This document shows, piece by piece, positions 42,660 to 55,877 of a stretch of 64,000 bases of DNA. Each line of letters opens with the position of its first letter. Position 1 is the first letter of the stretch. A model generated the notes under the pieces. It had not been told where the DNA came from and made no database searches. It saw only the letters and a program-made list of their open reading frames with translations. The DNA comes from Rhabditoides inermis. Taxonomy: Eukaryota; Nematoda; Chromadorea; Rhabditida; Rhabditidae. The DNA is taken from contig CAWZYM010000348.1 of the NCBI GenBank assembly GCA_963966185.1, positions 493,501 to 557,500 of the forward strand, written 5' to 3'. Both the position numbers and the translations under genes were made by a program.

Positions 42660-43570
42660 CTGCTTTTCTACAGATGTTTTTACTATGCTCATAGAAGGCG
42701 CTCCGGCACGCTCCGCTGTCAGAGCCTATCAGTAGATCAGTAATAAAAATAACAATATAATGATCACTGATACTGATATGTATTTTCTCCTACTCTCTGA
42801 TATTTTACTCTCGTATGCACATAGAGAGCGCTCCGGCACGCTTCGCGCGCCTCCGCGGTCAAAGCCGATCAGTAGATCAGCAATTATAATAATACATTGA
42901 TCACTGATACTGAGATGCATTTTCTCCTACTCTCTGATATTTTACTCTCTCGTGTGCACATGGAGGGCTCTACGGCACGCTTCGCGCGCCTCCGCGGTCA
43001 AAGCCGATCAGTAGATCAGTAATTATAATAATACATTGATCACTGATACTGATATGCATTTTCTCCGACTCTCTGATTTTTTACTCTTTCATATGCACAT
43101 AGAAGGCGCTCCGGCACGCTACGCGCGCCTCCGCGGTTAAATTATATCAGTAGATCAATAATAATAATATTTTTTATTATTTCACGATTTATCCATCTTT
43201 CTGATCTTTCACTCTTTCTCATGCGAATAGAAGGCGCTCCGGCACGCTGCCGCGCGCCTCCGCGTAAAAGTCTATAAGTAGATCAATAATAATAATATTT
43301 TTTTTATTATTTCACGATTTATCCATCTTTCTGATCTTTCACTCTTTCTCATGCGCATAGAAGGCGCTCCGGCACGCTACCGCGCGCCTCCGCGTAAAAG
43401 TCTATAAATAGATCAATAATAATATGTTTTCTTTATTATTTCACGATTTATCCATCTTTCTGATCTTTCACTCTTTCTCATGCGCATAGAAGGCGCTCCG
43501 GCACGCTGCCGCGCGTCTCCGCGTGAAAGTCTATCAGTAGACACGCTCCGCGCGGTTCCGCATAGCATGT
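42660..43570. repeat. Satellite of about 130-bp units with GC-rich Helitron-like blocks
   Basis: About seven units. Each has AGAAGGCGCTCCGGCACGCT or a variant, a GCGCGCCTCCGCG block, then AT-rich sequence with TCAGTAGATCAATAATAATA and TCTGATCTTTCACTCTTTCT. On the minus strand the GC part reads like the hairpin and CCGGAGCGC of the Helitron 3' ends, but without CTAG. Units become more uniform rightwards. Confidence 0.5.
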
Positions 43571-44086
43571 TGTAGTAAAGGGAGATGTTACACGGTTGCC
43601 TAGTTTTCTTGAACAGCCCGCGACAATTGTTTGGTGTCGCCTCGCCTCGATTAAATTACTTCGTGAAAGGAAACCAGGAGGAGTTATAAAAAGATTACGG
43701 GCAGATTTGTAGATTAGGAAGTTTAGAGGAGTGACGTCAAAACCGTTTCTCGAAAGCTGGAGTCTGCGATTCGCAGTACTCGTTCTTGTAAGGCCTACTC
43801 GATGCAACCGTTCAACCACCTACCCGTCTCCTCGCCTCACATACTATTTCGCTGCTTTTCTGTCTGACGCTCTCTGATTACGCGCTATTTCATCGGACTT
43901 TTTCGAGCTTATAGCTCCGCGGATATGAGAGATATGATAACATAAAGATTTTGGGAGCATCTCCAGACCGAGGGCTTTACAGCCATACCAAATTTAGCCG
44001 GATCCATGCATCGGTGGCCTTTGTGGAGCCATGTATGGACGGACACCATAGGGCATTTTGCACATACAGGCGCAGCGGCGCTGCGA

Positions 44087-44700
44087 CTAGCCCTCGCGGC
44101 GCTGGCGCGCCGCTCGGGCTAGGGCCGCCTTCGGCGGCCTCAACTGTCAAACATCAAAACTGAAAATCACTCAATTCTAATTTCATAACTAAAATCTGTT
44201 CACAAACCTCTAATCTAACTAAGAAGTACATTACAAGACAGATTACTAAAAATGAAGACAATTTTTTGAACTCGCCTCTTGGTGTACTACATCTTACCTT
44301 CAAGGCAAACTTTAAAACCTTCTTACCTTCAAGGCAAACCTTCAAAGCAAAATTTAAGTTTGCTTACAAAGTTGTTTACTTCTTGACAAAAATGTAAAAA
44401 AAAACATCGCTGACTTGCTTCCAGGTCACATACCAAGTTTGGATTTTTTGGCATAAAAACTGACCAAGATACGACATTGCCATATTTGGAAATATACAAA
44501 TGAGATCATACATCAATATTTTAATAACCGACCCTACAGTACCCTAACCCTAAAAGGGCATCTCAATGTAAACGATGCAGTGCGGTCACCAACTTAGAGA
44601 GACCTATGTTCCATACCTCAACCCCTATCGATCACTACAACTGCGGAACGACACACAGAGAGACAGACTGACACCATAGCATAATTTATAGGGCAGGGCG
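44087..44700 (-). mobile_element. Possible short Helitron-like element
   Basis: On the minus strand a hairpin (GGCGCGCCAGCGCC) is followed by GCGAGGGCTAG and T at 44086, which fits a Helitron 3' end. Near 44640-44690 the minus strand has CTATGGTGTCAGTCTGTC, similar to the start of the other Helitrons. The 5' border is not exact. It could also be the 3' end of the autonomous element that encodes the genes to the right. Confidence 0.5.
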
Positions 44701-45106
44701 AACATTATAAACATCTTTATTTGTACTCATTTTGTCATGTTCATTTATATAAACAATATGGGTTTAGACTGAAGTTGGAGATGTTACAATATATGTAAAC
44801 CAGAATAATAGAGTTTGTAACACGAAGAACACGAAACAACTCTGTCAAACAACACAACACATTGATATTGTGATAAAGACATTCACTCCTTAATCTTTAC
44901 TTTACCATACTGATATTCAAATAGCTATTCAATTTCTGAATAGAATTGCACGCATGACGCAAAAGTACCGAAAATGAGATTGAAGAATACGGAGAAACTC
45001 AGAAAACAAGAGGAGAAAAAAATCAAAATACACAAATGTAGTCTTTTCGTAGTCAAATCAACTACGTTGAACAGCAAAAAACATGTAAGCAATGAATGAA
45101 TAGTAT
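44701..45106. other. Spacer below the RPA-like gene
   Basis: AT-rich. Should contain the 3' untranslated region of the RPA-like gene. No gene seen. Confidence 0.5.
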
Positions 45107-47683
45107 TTAATCCCGGTTCACCTTCCTCCTCTTCGTTGGTGAAAGATCGAAACTGGCCTTGTCGACTTCTCCAATCTTCTCCACATATGTCGCAGTCATG
45201 CGAGGAGGCATTCCATCTGAATTTTTCTGAACAGTTCACCCTCCGTTTCTTCTCTTTCTCTCTTGCTCTTCTTCTCTTTTTGCACTCTTCCTGTCTCTCC
45301 CTCCCCCCCCCTCTCTCCCTTTCTTTCTCGCTCTCCTTACTTATAGATAAATCTGTACTCACCACTCTCTGCCTTTCCGCGTACGATGATCTGGTCGAAT
45401 TCATTGATCACGGGCGACTCGGTGGAAACAATGATCATGTTGTTCTCTGAAAAAAGAAAAGAATCTACAAATATAAAATTTTTAATCAACACAAACCAAG
45501 ATCAAAACAGCGAGTAGCAGTACGGGTTGAAGACGAACTGAGCGGCATACTCTGGCCACCGATCAGCGTGATCTCTCAAAATATAAATTGTTGAATCATA
45601 TGCACTACTCAGTACTACCTCCGTACTCTCCAATCGTGACGTCACCAACTGTCTCCCATTGCGGAACTGCGGGTTCCTCCTCGTCGGCATTCTGAAATGT
45701 CAAATAAAATTACTAAAAATACCAGGAGATGAGTGGAGAAAGCGAATATCATTCAGAGCAAAAAAACACTGAATCGATTATTTTTGTGTACAGTTATACC
45801 GTTTCACACTACTCACACCCATGTTAATGTCGAAATCAGAATCAAAAAAGTACAACTATGAATGATGGAAGTATCTATATATTGATACAAACCTCGATCC
45901 ATACGGCGAATGCAGACTTATTGAACGTCGAAGTGATCAGGCTGTCCCATCGACCAAGTTCCATGCCAGCCAGCACATACACCTGAATCATATCATATCG
46001 CGCTCTCTCTCTCTCTCTCTTTCTCTCTCTAACTCACTTTCTGTCCCTCTCCCTCTCCCTCTCTCACTCTCTCTCTCTCTCTCTCTCTCTCTCCTCACTT
46101 CATGGGGGACGAGTCCGAGAGCGACGTCTCCGTACTCCTCCCAGAAACTGACAGCCACACGCTGTCCGTACGCACACACAAAGTTGCCCACAGTGAGCTG
46201 ATCAGAAAGATCATTAAAACGGTTAGCATTCGACACTCACCATTTTCTTTCCTTTCTCCCTTGTTTCAGTCCCACCCTTCTCAGTGAGAGACACGAATCG
46301 AACAACAGCGGTACTGCAATTTCGAACAATACACAATATAAAAAAACTGATTTTACTGGAGGTGTTAATTACATTTTTTTTCTTTTCACAAACCGAGTTG
46401 GCGTAGAGTTGCCGAATACGGTGAGCTTGAACTTGAGATCCTCGTTCAGAAGTCCGACGACTTGAATATTGGTAGCTGAGATGTACTGCAGTCCACCATG
46501 AGTTGTCAACTTTGCGTCTCCCCTCACCTCGAACACCTGAAACATACTATTGAATGGTATGGATATACGAACATTTCAACAAGATTTTCATGTAACGGAT
46601 ATACGAACTTTTTCATGTAACGTTACGGTAATCAGATACTGGGACCAGTTTGGCCAAGTGGATAGCGTTATCGCTTGCTGAGTGAACGGTCGTTGGTTCG
46701 ATTCCCCTCGCGGACAATTGTTCTACAGAACTACACCACCTCCCGGTTGGGCGCGTGCACATACTCTCATCCACTAAGAGTCTTATTATCGGCGGCGGCA
46801 ATCTTTCAAGATCTTCTGCCACGCCTCGCATCCGGAACCGGATACTTCGCGATGTTCACGCGCATCTAGCATGAACAGTCAGGACTCGTGCAACACTCTT
46901 CCAGCCAAAGAGCCCCAATACCCATAGAATTGTGAGTAACTAGATAATCTTATCATACATTCCTTGTATGGTACATGTCGAAATCGAGCTCATGGACAAA
47001 CAATCAATTAATGTACTAACCTGTTTGTTTCGCATTCGAGGAGCGACACCGTGTGTGTAGATGGGGACAGCGTGTAGATCACGGGACACTCCCAGTACAC
47101 ACGTACTCCCATCCACCATCTTCGAATCGAGGTAGCACAGAATCATGGTTCTATAAACAAACACATATATTCCTCTCTACTCAGTTCACACCTACCCGTT
47201 CTTGCACTCCTCGAGCGCGGACAGATGAGTCGAATCCAAACGAACGAAATCCTCCTAATCAGTTAACAAATAAAAAAGAGTATGATGAGAGAGAGAGGTG
47301 AGAGAGGTGAGAGACTGAGAGTATGAGAGAGAGAGAGACAGAGAGAGAGAGAGAGAAAGAGTATACGTGCAATAAAGAATCTGTAGCAAACCTCCTTCTC
47401 AATGTGATCTGTCTCCACGCTCTCCGATTCCTTCTCCGTGGAAGGTCGTTCGTCAGTTGCGCTGTCTCCCACGATCACATTCTTCTTACGATTCGGCAGA
47501 GACGGTGCCTACATTTTTTAAACTGAATCAAACAACAAAGGAAATCTACAAGAATGTATAAAAGTACCATTCTAGGAATGGGTTCATCGTCGCTGGAGTC
47601 AGTCTCGGACGAATGGTTGGAAGGAGTGGTGGCGAATTCTTGACTCCCAGCGCCTCGACGTCCACGCCTTTTGCGCTGTGGCA
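45107..47683 (-). CDS. RPA-like OB-fold single-strand DNA-binding protein of the Helitron-like element
   Basis: Multi-exon minus-strand gene. First recognised exon 47568-47683, then about 47397-47512, 47206-47251, 47025-47154, 46396-46536, 46240-46314, 46099-46199, 45897-45983, 45610-45693, 45370-45449 and 45107-45229. OB-fold marks typical of replication protein A large subunit are VPIYTHGVAPRMRNKQVFEV, VRGDAKLTTHGGLQYISATN, and VYVLAGMELGRW. The C-terminus is basic (SPTKRRKVNRD), a likely nuclear signal. Such RPA-like genes are known cargo of Helitrons and would coat single-stranded DNA during rolling-circle transfer. Initiation is unclear: exon 1 begins with TG, and a previous exon ending in A would create a split ATG giving MPQRKRRGRRG. 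The 3' end is uncertain too, because an alternative exon at about 45515-45585 (DHADRWPEYAAQFVFNP) is in phase and ends in a stop. Confidence 0.5.
46631..46925 (+). mobile_element. tRNA-derived SINE in an intron of the RPA-like gene
   Basis: A box TGGCCAAGTGGATAGCG at 46651-46667 and B box GGTTCGATTCC at 46695-46705, 28 bp apart as in a tRNA gene. The body continues with CGGACAATTG and ATCTTCTGCCACGCCTCGCA. A diverged relative is at 60508-60690. The tail and target duplication were not resolved. Confidence 0.5.
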
Positions 47684-48330
47684 CTAAATGGTATTGTAAA
47701 GTTTTTTTTATAACGTTTAACACTGTAATAGACTTACTCGTGCGGTTGTATGAGTAGTTAGAACTATGAATTACAGGAGAATGGAGAATGGAGAATACAG
47801 GAGAATGCGATCTTGCGATCTGAAAGGAGAAGAAATGACTGCAGTGGTGCCACGTCGCGTGATTATGACTCACCCCCCCCCCCCTCCCTACGGCAGAGAG
47901 AACGTAAACAACACGAGACGCAGATATGACAGACACAGAAATTACATGCAACATCTCTTTTCTCTTATAAAAAACACTCAAAACAAAAACAAAAAATGAA
48001 TTGAGAAGGAACTTTCACATTCGATAAATTCTAATGGATACGAAACCGCCAAATACAGGAGAACATCATGAATTAAAGAGAAAAAACTACAACAATTTAG
48101 GCGAGCGTCCAAAAGTATGTAGCACGGGTAGAACAAGCTATAGGATAGGAGTCGATCGATTGCAAACGAGGTCAATTGCGAAACTATTGGATTGCTCGTG
48201 GCACACCCACACCCGCAGTGTGGCTGTGTGGCTGCTAAAAACTGAGAAATAACGTTGTCTGAGAGTAATATGGTTACTTCGTTGTAAATCTGCAACAAAC
48301 AGAAACAAAAAAAATCGCATTCAACACTTT
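47684..48330. other. Region upstream of the RPA-like gene
   Basis: Probably holds the unseen first exon. An open minus-strand stretch ends in a GTAAGT donor at about 47737 whose last base A would join the TG of exon 1. No signal of another gene. Confidence 0.5.
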
Positions 48331-48344
48331 TCTCCCTCTCTTTC

Positions 48345-48409
<65 letters not shown>

Positions 48410-48638
48410 CCTTTCTTCTCTCTTCCACGCTGTACCGCTGTATCTTTTACTCTCTCCTTCTCACTCCTTCTTCCTTCTGCTTTTGTCCTTCTGTTTCTCT
48501 ATCCCTCTCTCTCTTCCCATCTCTCTCTTCCTTTCTTCCCCTTTCTTTCAATCTCTTTTACACTCTTCCTCTCTCTCCCTTCCCTCCCCTCTCTCTTTTT
48601 CTCTCTCCACTCTGTTTCTGTATCTGTCTCTTTGTATC

Positions 48639-48690
<52 letters not shown>
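48345..48690. repeat. CT-rich microsatellite tract
   Basis: Mostly (CT)n with CCTTTC-type interruptions, leading directly into the hexamer array. Confidence 0.5.
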
Positions 48691-49496
<806 letters not shown>

Positions 49497-49571
49497 AATT
49501 CAGGTTACCGTATACTAAACATTAGAATATTAGATATAAAACCCGTAGTTATAATTTGTTCTAAGAACAAC

Positions 49572-49611
<40 letters not shown>

Positions 49612-49662
49612 ATTTCTTCTTCTTACTCTAGGTTTCTCTTATTCCATTATTATGATTATTTC

Positions 49663-49763
49663 ATTAGAGTCTAATAAAAACGTTTTAATCGAACAAAAGT
49701 CTTTATTGAGTAAAAAGCATCAACATAATGATTCATGAAACTAATTCTATCACAACATAAACA
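49663..49763. repeat. 101-bp perfect direct repeat, left copy
   Basis: Starts ATTAGAGTCTAATAAAAACG and ends ACAACATAAACA. Identical to 50117-50217. The minus strand carries an AATAAA. Confidence 0.5.
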
Positions 49764-50116
49764 ATCCATCATCTTCCCTTGCCCCCGAGTAGTCGGTTTC
49801 CCCAGTTTATTTTCCCGTCGCACCCGCCAAGCCCGGTCTACGTGGACAATTGCTGGATCAACGGTACCCGCTACATGTTCGTTGCTGGCTTTGGAATTTG
49901 AGGAATCCTCGGAGAACGGAGTTGAACCCGCCGAGTACACTTTCTACAATGGCTGTCGCGACGTCAACCCAAGCGTGAGACCAAGCACACCACCCCTCCT
50001 GCACGTCGGATCCCGACAAGAAGGAACCACCGACAGATACTTCACGCAGACTAAACCCTTTGTGTTTCTTCTCCGTTGTTGTATTCTTGATATCGGCAGT
50101 AAATCAATTCAATTCA
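49764..50116. other. 353-bp segment between the direct repeats
   Basis: GC-richer than its flanks. An 89-codon minus-strand frame starts at 49940, and plus-strand stretches such as VYVDNCWINGTRYMFVAGF are also open. Neither could be assigned. It may be a remnant of a gene fragment trapped between the repeats. Confidence 0.5.
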
Positions 50117-50217
50117 ATTAGAGTCTAATAAAAACGTTTTAATCGAACAAAAGTCTTTATTGAGTAAAAAGCATCAACATAATGATTCATGAAACTAATT
50201 CTATCACAACATAAACA
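50117..50217. repeat. 101-bp perfect direct repeat, right copy
   Basis: Identical to 49663-49763. It lies just downstream of the Rep-helicase stop codon and holds that gene's likely poly(A) signal. Confidence 0.5.
50156..50161 (-). terminator. Poly(A) signal of the Rep-helicase gene
   Basis: AATAAA on the minus strand (TTTATT on plus), 130 bp after the stop at 50292-50294. A second one lies in the duplicate at about 49701. Confidence 0.5.
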
Positions 50218-50291
50218 CAGGTCATAATGAAACTGAATGACAACACTTGTATCGCATTGTATACACTATCTACAACATACTCTTCGATCAT

Positions 50292-50943
50292 CTAACAGGT
50301 GCCCATCGTATCGTCACCATCCTCCTCCTCTTCCTCATCCATGTCCTCCTCCTCGTCTTCCATCTCCTCATCCGAATCACTCGCCACCTCGCTCATCTCA
50401 CTGTCCCCCTCTTGCTCTCCACTCTCCTCTCTCTCCATACTGTCGTCTCCTCGCCTCCCCCTCTCCTCCTCCTCCTCCTGGGCAGCCACCACATCCTCGC
50501 GCATCGCATTCACAGCCTCTGCATACACCCGGTTCCTCATCGCATAGAGAGGCGAGGTGTGTCCGCGACTGCACGAGTTCTTCGCCTTCACTCTCTGAAA
50601 ATACAACTTATTTCTCTCTCTCTCTCCCCTCTCTCTCTCTCTTCCCCTACCTCGTTCCTTTTTTCTTTCTTTAGTTTTTTTTCTCTTTCCCTTATATTCG
50701 ATTACCGTTTACCTGAGAACCGTAAATCCAAGTACTCTATAGCCAAGTATCGTATACACAAACACAAGTATCGTATACATGAGTACAGTATAGGCAAGTA
50801 TCGTATACAGAAGTAGCGCTAGTTGAATAACGTCTCTTTGTTCCGTATCCCCAATACCCACGTACCGTACACACAAGTACTGCGTATCGGATAGCCGAAT
50901 ACCATATATGGTATACTCGTGTATGCTTGGTCTCTTTTCCCTC

Positions 50944-51000
<57 letters not shown>

Positions 51001-54000
51001 CTCCTCCCTTCTCGCTTTCACTCACCTCCATGTGCGTGTAGATGCGAATGTCCTGGCGTCGGCGCACACGAGACATGGCCACGAAGAGCTGTCCGTGTTG
51101 GAAGACGGGGTTCGTGAGAACCAGTCCGACCTACAATTTAATTCGTAAGTACCAAACTGAAACTGCTTCATGAATAGTCTACACACCCGTCCAATCGTAG
51201 CTCCTTGGCTCTTGTTCACAGTGATTGCGAACGCGAGTCTGATGGGGAACTGGTATCTGGTGAACAAGGTGTGCCCATGTCCAGGTTCCACCTGCAGCAG
51301 CATCCTACAATAAACACTCTCAAAAACCAATGAACACAATTAATAAAGTCAATCACAATTGGCAATTCAATCAACAAGGAATCAATCAAGTCACAACTCA
51401 CTTGCACAATTCGAACTCCTTTTTCTTGTCCGGCTTCTCTCCCACCACCTGCACAACCAACGAGTGCTCGCGCTGTATCATATTCGTCAAGCCAAGTCAA
51501 ATTGCAGTAGTTTGCAATGTCAAGTTTCGTCTCACCATGGCACGGATGATGAGACGCGTTCCATTTGTATGCCCTCGGCGAACGTCCAGATTCTTCACGA
51601 GCATCACGGTGGCTCCCACCTGGAAAAAGCAGTTGAACATCCTTCTCAAAGGCTGTTACTCTGACATCGATTCTCTCTCTCTCTCTCTCTCCCTCTCCCT
51701 CTCCCTCTCCCTTTTCTCTCTCTTTCTTCTCTCACTTTCAGATGCAGAATGTGTGGTGGTAGGCCAGCGGGGCACTTGTCGTGCAGGTCCTCGGGAGTCA
51801 GCTGCACTCCTCCGGTCTTGTCCGGGGTATCGATCGATCGATATGTGTGCTCGGAGTAGCTTCCCTCCACCTCAACCCTTGGCAGAAGCTCCAAGATCTA
51901 CACAAGCAGTATGACACAGTTCATCTACATGTAATATTCCCACCTCCTCGTTCAGCATGTTCACGTCGTGGTTGGTGAGGGCAAGCAGACAGCTGTCAGT
52001 GCGCTTCTTCTCATCCGCCATGTCTGTGAACGTCCAAGCGATCACCTCCTCTGGCGAATCGAGAAAGATGGGGAAACACTCTCCACATACCTACAACAGG
52101 ACCACATCATACAGAGAAAGAGAAAGAGAGAGAGAGAGAAAGAGAGACTCACAGTGGCAGTGGAGTGGCGACAGTCCTCTCCGTCTCCGATCTTGCGCAC
52201 CATCTCAGCGTACTCGGGATCCTCCTTGGCCCTCATGTTCTGGAGGAGAACAGACCGCCTGACCGAGTGCCACGTCCAGTGATGCAGCACCGTCTGCACC
52301 AGCACCTCGTCTCCCCTCATCCCCATCACGATCGGAAGGATCTGAACAAAAACATTCTCGTATATAGTATTCTTAGAAAATTTGCACAAAATTTGACATT
52401 TAATACTCATTTGCATAGTTTTTTTACCTGTCTGAAGTCTCCTCCGAAAATGACGTGCTTTCCTCCGAAAGGCAGGTCGATGCGAGTCGCCTTCCTGAGG
52501 AGCCGATCGATCAGATCCAGCATCTCGCGATCCACCATCGACACCTCATCGAACAGCAGCAGGGCAATCTAGGTACATACACTTATCATAAGAACAAGCT
52601 ACATTAAATCAATAATAAACATTAATGATATGATAATTCGTGTTACTATTTGAGTATTTCATGTACATAGTGATTGAATTGTATTGATCGTCTCACCTCA
52701 GCCAGCTGCTTCTCCTTCCAGCTCCCACCAGTGACCTTGGACGACAGGGTTCCGTCCGCGTTTGTCTTCAACCAGAACGCCCTGAAATAAAAGTTGTGAT
52801 TGATTAAAACAAACATAATGCATCGATAAAACTATATATCGAGTTACACACCTGTGCACAGTGCTTCCCTCTGGCAACAGGTAGGCAGAACAGCCAGTGT
52901 AGGACATGCAGAGCACCTATAATATTGTTTACATAAATGAAATACATTTATGAATACTACAATACATACCTTCTTGTTGTTGTCGCGGAATCCATAGTAG
53001 AGAGCCGTGAAGAGGGTAGTCTTGCCGCTGCCTCCACTGCCCATCACATACTCGATCACCTGCTTCCCTACAATCAGCATATGAAACTGGAATCATTTCA
53101 TTCCAGTCACTCACTCTCTTCATTCCATGCCGGGAATGCAGTCGCCATCACTCGGTCGTAGATCGCACGCTGCTTGCTATTCAGGTTGCGCTGGAAATAG
53201 TGCAATCTCTTTTCCTCCCTCGCCATCTCCCTCTGTCTCTTTCTCTCTCTCTCTTTCTCCCTCCCCCTCTTTCTGCCACTCTCTCTCTCCCTTTCTCCCC
53301 ATCTCTCCCCCTCCTCCTCTCTCTCTCTCTCTATTCTTTTCCCCTCACCTTAGTTTTGTGAGCCTGGTGCATTATGTGGTTCTGGCTGACCGGCTCGACA
53401 TCGTCAGACATGAACGCCTTCTCGGCAGCGTCGACAGCCTGGAAGGCGAGATCGATGCGGTCCATGTCCGGCAGGGGCAGACTGTACTCCGGCATCGTCT
53501 TCTCGTGACGAGCCAGAATAGTCTGTAAACAGTCATCATAGAACTTGCTCATCTCATCTCATCGGTACCTGGAGCGCCTTGAGAACCATGTTCGTCTCCC
53601 TTTCCCTCTGCCTCTCCGTCCGGTATCGGTGCAGCATCATGTAGTCGACGAACGAGTGGAACAGCTCGACGGGAAGGTCCTACAAACATATCATAATGTG
53701 AAATCCCCATCCTTCCCCTTACTCATTTTTTCTTCATCTCTTCTCCCATATTTCCATTCCTCTAACTCTCTATGTCCATATGTCTTTTTTCCTTTACTCG
53801 TTTCACCTTTGACGGCCCTCCAAAGACAAGCAAGTGAGCGAAGAAACGGCACACTCGGTTCGGGGATACGTTGGACAGCGCGACCTCGCGCATGCCCTTC
53901 CGCAGTTGCACGTCACTCACGAGCAGGTCCCTCTCCGCGGCAGCCTCCACAAACGACTCACACACACGCCCATCGTCCTGTAAACAATTCGTTCAACTTC

Positions 54001-54436
54001 GCATACACAAAAATACTCACTAAAAAGTTATTTCAAATTCAACAGTAGATAATTATGCAAATCAACAAGAGATAAATAAGTATACCAGGGTGAGGAGACT
54101 GTGAAATCCAGTAGGGCCGTAGATGGCGTTGAGAAGCAGGCGAAGAGCGTACGTCTCCCTCCTGGACGGGTCGACAGGGCGCAGTCGCATCAGAGGCTGA
54201 ATAGATCAAATCAGAGCTACCAATCATAGGATTGCATTACGTACCGGAGTGATGTGCTGCTCCTTCTTACGACGAACCCACTTGTAGTGGAAACGCGACT
54301 TGACGAGTTTGTAGTGTCGCACGATCTCGGGGAACAGGTAGCGATGCGCATTCGAGTCTCTCGCATTCAACTCGAAGAACGCCTCGATCGCAGACATCGA
54401 CTCGCCCATGTCAGCTTCGCCAACAATCTGAAACAG

Positions 54437-54474
<38 letters not shown>

Positions 54475-55836
54475 TCTCTCTCTCTTTCTCCCTCTCTTTT
54501 CATTTCCCTCTCCATCTCCCTCTCCCTCTCCCTTTCCCTCTCTATCTCTCTCTACCTTTCTTTGTTCCTGTTTCACTTCATTCTTTGTCTTTCTCCCTCT
54601 TTTTAGCCAATTACCGTATACCTTCAAATGAAACTACCGTATGTCAGTATTGTCAATTACCGTATGTCCTCGCATTAAACTACCGTATACCTATATAGCC
54701 AATTACCAGATTCCCTCACATGAAATTACCGTGTGCTCTTATTGCCAATTACCGTATACCCTAAGCATGAAACTACCACACCGTATACTCTGGTAAACAT
54801 GGACATTTTCAGATTTCGTTCTCGTTTTCTCTCCTCTGTCTCATTTTTGTTTTCTTTTTCACTATGTCTGTTACCCATAGTATGTTGATCGTTTTCTGTA
54901 TATGTTTTCTCTTCCTATAATTTACCTCTTCGTAGTTCTCGTCCACATCGAACACGACTTGCGCTTGGCGTGGCAGATGAACCGAGACAAAGTCGACGTG
55001 ATGAGAAATCTGAATACAGACCATTGTATATTACAAGAGGAGAGGAGCGATAAGCCAATACCTGTGCCACTTCGAGGTCCCGGATGACCCACATGCCCTG
55101 GTTGGCGGAGATGGCCATGCGGTTGGTGTACTGAGAGAACTCATCGTACACCACCACAGGCACCTCCTGGCCATCCACCTTCTCGAACGGACGCAACTAA
55201 AGAAACACACAGTTAGCAATACTCAATCGTAACATACAATCAAATCAATAACGCACCTGGAGTTTATGAATGAGCTTTTTCGCCTCTTCATTCATGTGCT
55301 CCCTCTGAGTGGCGTTGATGTTCTCAGACGCAGGCAGGAGACACTAAACACATTTCTAACAATCTCACTCACTATCTCCCTCTCGATCACTTACTCCTAT
55401 CATTTACTCCCTCTTTTCCTCCCCCTCCCTCCCTCCCTCCATCCATCTCTCTCTCTCCCTAACTTACATGCTGGAAGTGGACGCAGTCCGGGATGCGTGC
55501 CATCGACCCGTCATGCACCGTGTACGCATCCAGACTCTCGCAAATCACCTTGTCGAAAGTCTAGATATATATATTTGAATTGATGACAGTTTCAATTTTT
55601 CACAATTCCGACCTTATTAGAAATTATCTGTTATTATGTTATTATGTGTGCCCCGTGTTAAAATATTACTGTGATCGACATAATTGTTTGCATTCTACTC
55701 ACCTTGAAGAGATACTTGTAGAGGTACTTGGGCGTGAAGATGCTCGCCGTCGCCTCCACGTTGGCGTGCGAGCCGAGCCACTTTAGGATATAGGGACAGA
55801 AGGTGACAATCCACCTGGAACAGTGAACTACTCATT

Positions 55837-55877
<41 letters not shown>

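Noticed and set aside
49671..49940. 89-codon minus frame across the direct repeat
   Set aside because: It runs into the repeat and 3' untranslated sequence, and no homology was recognised.
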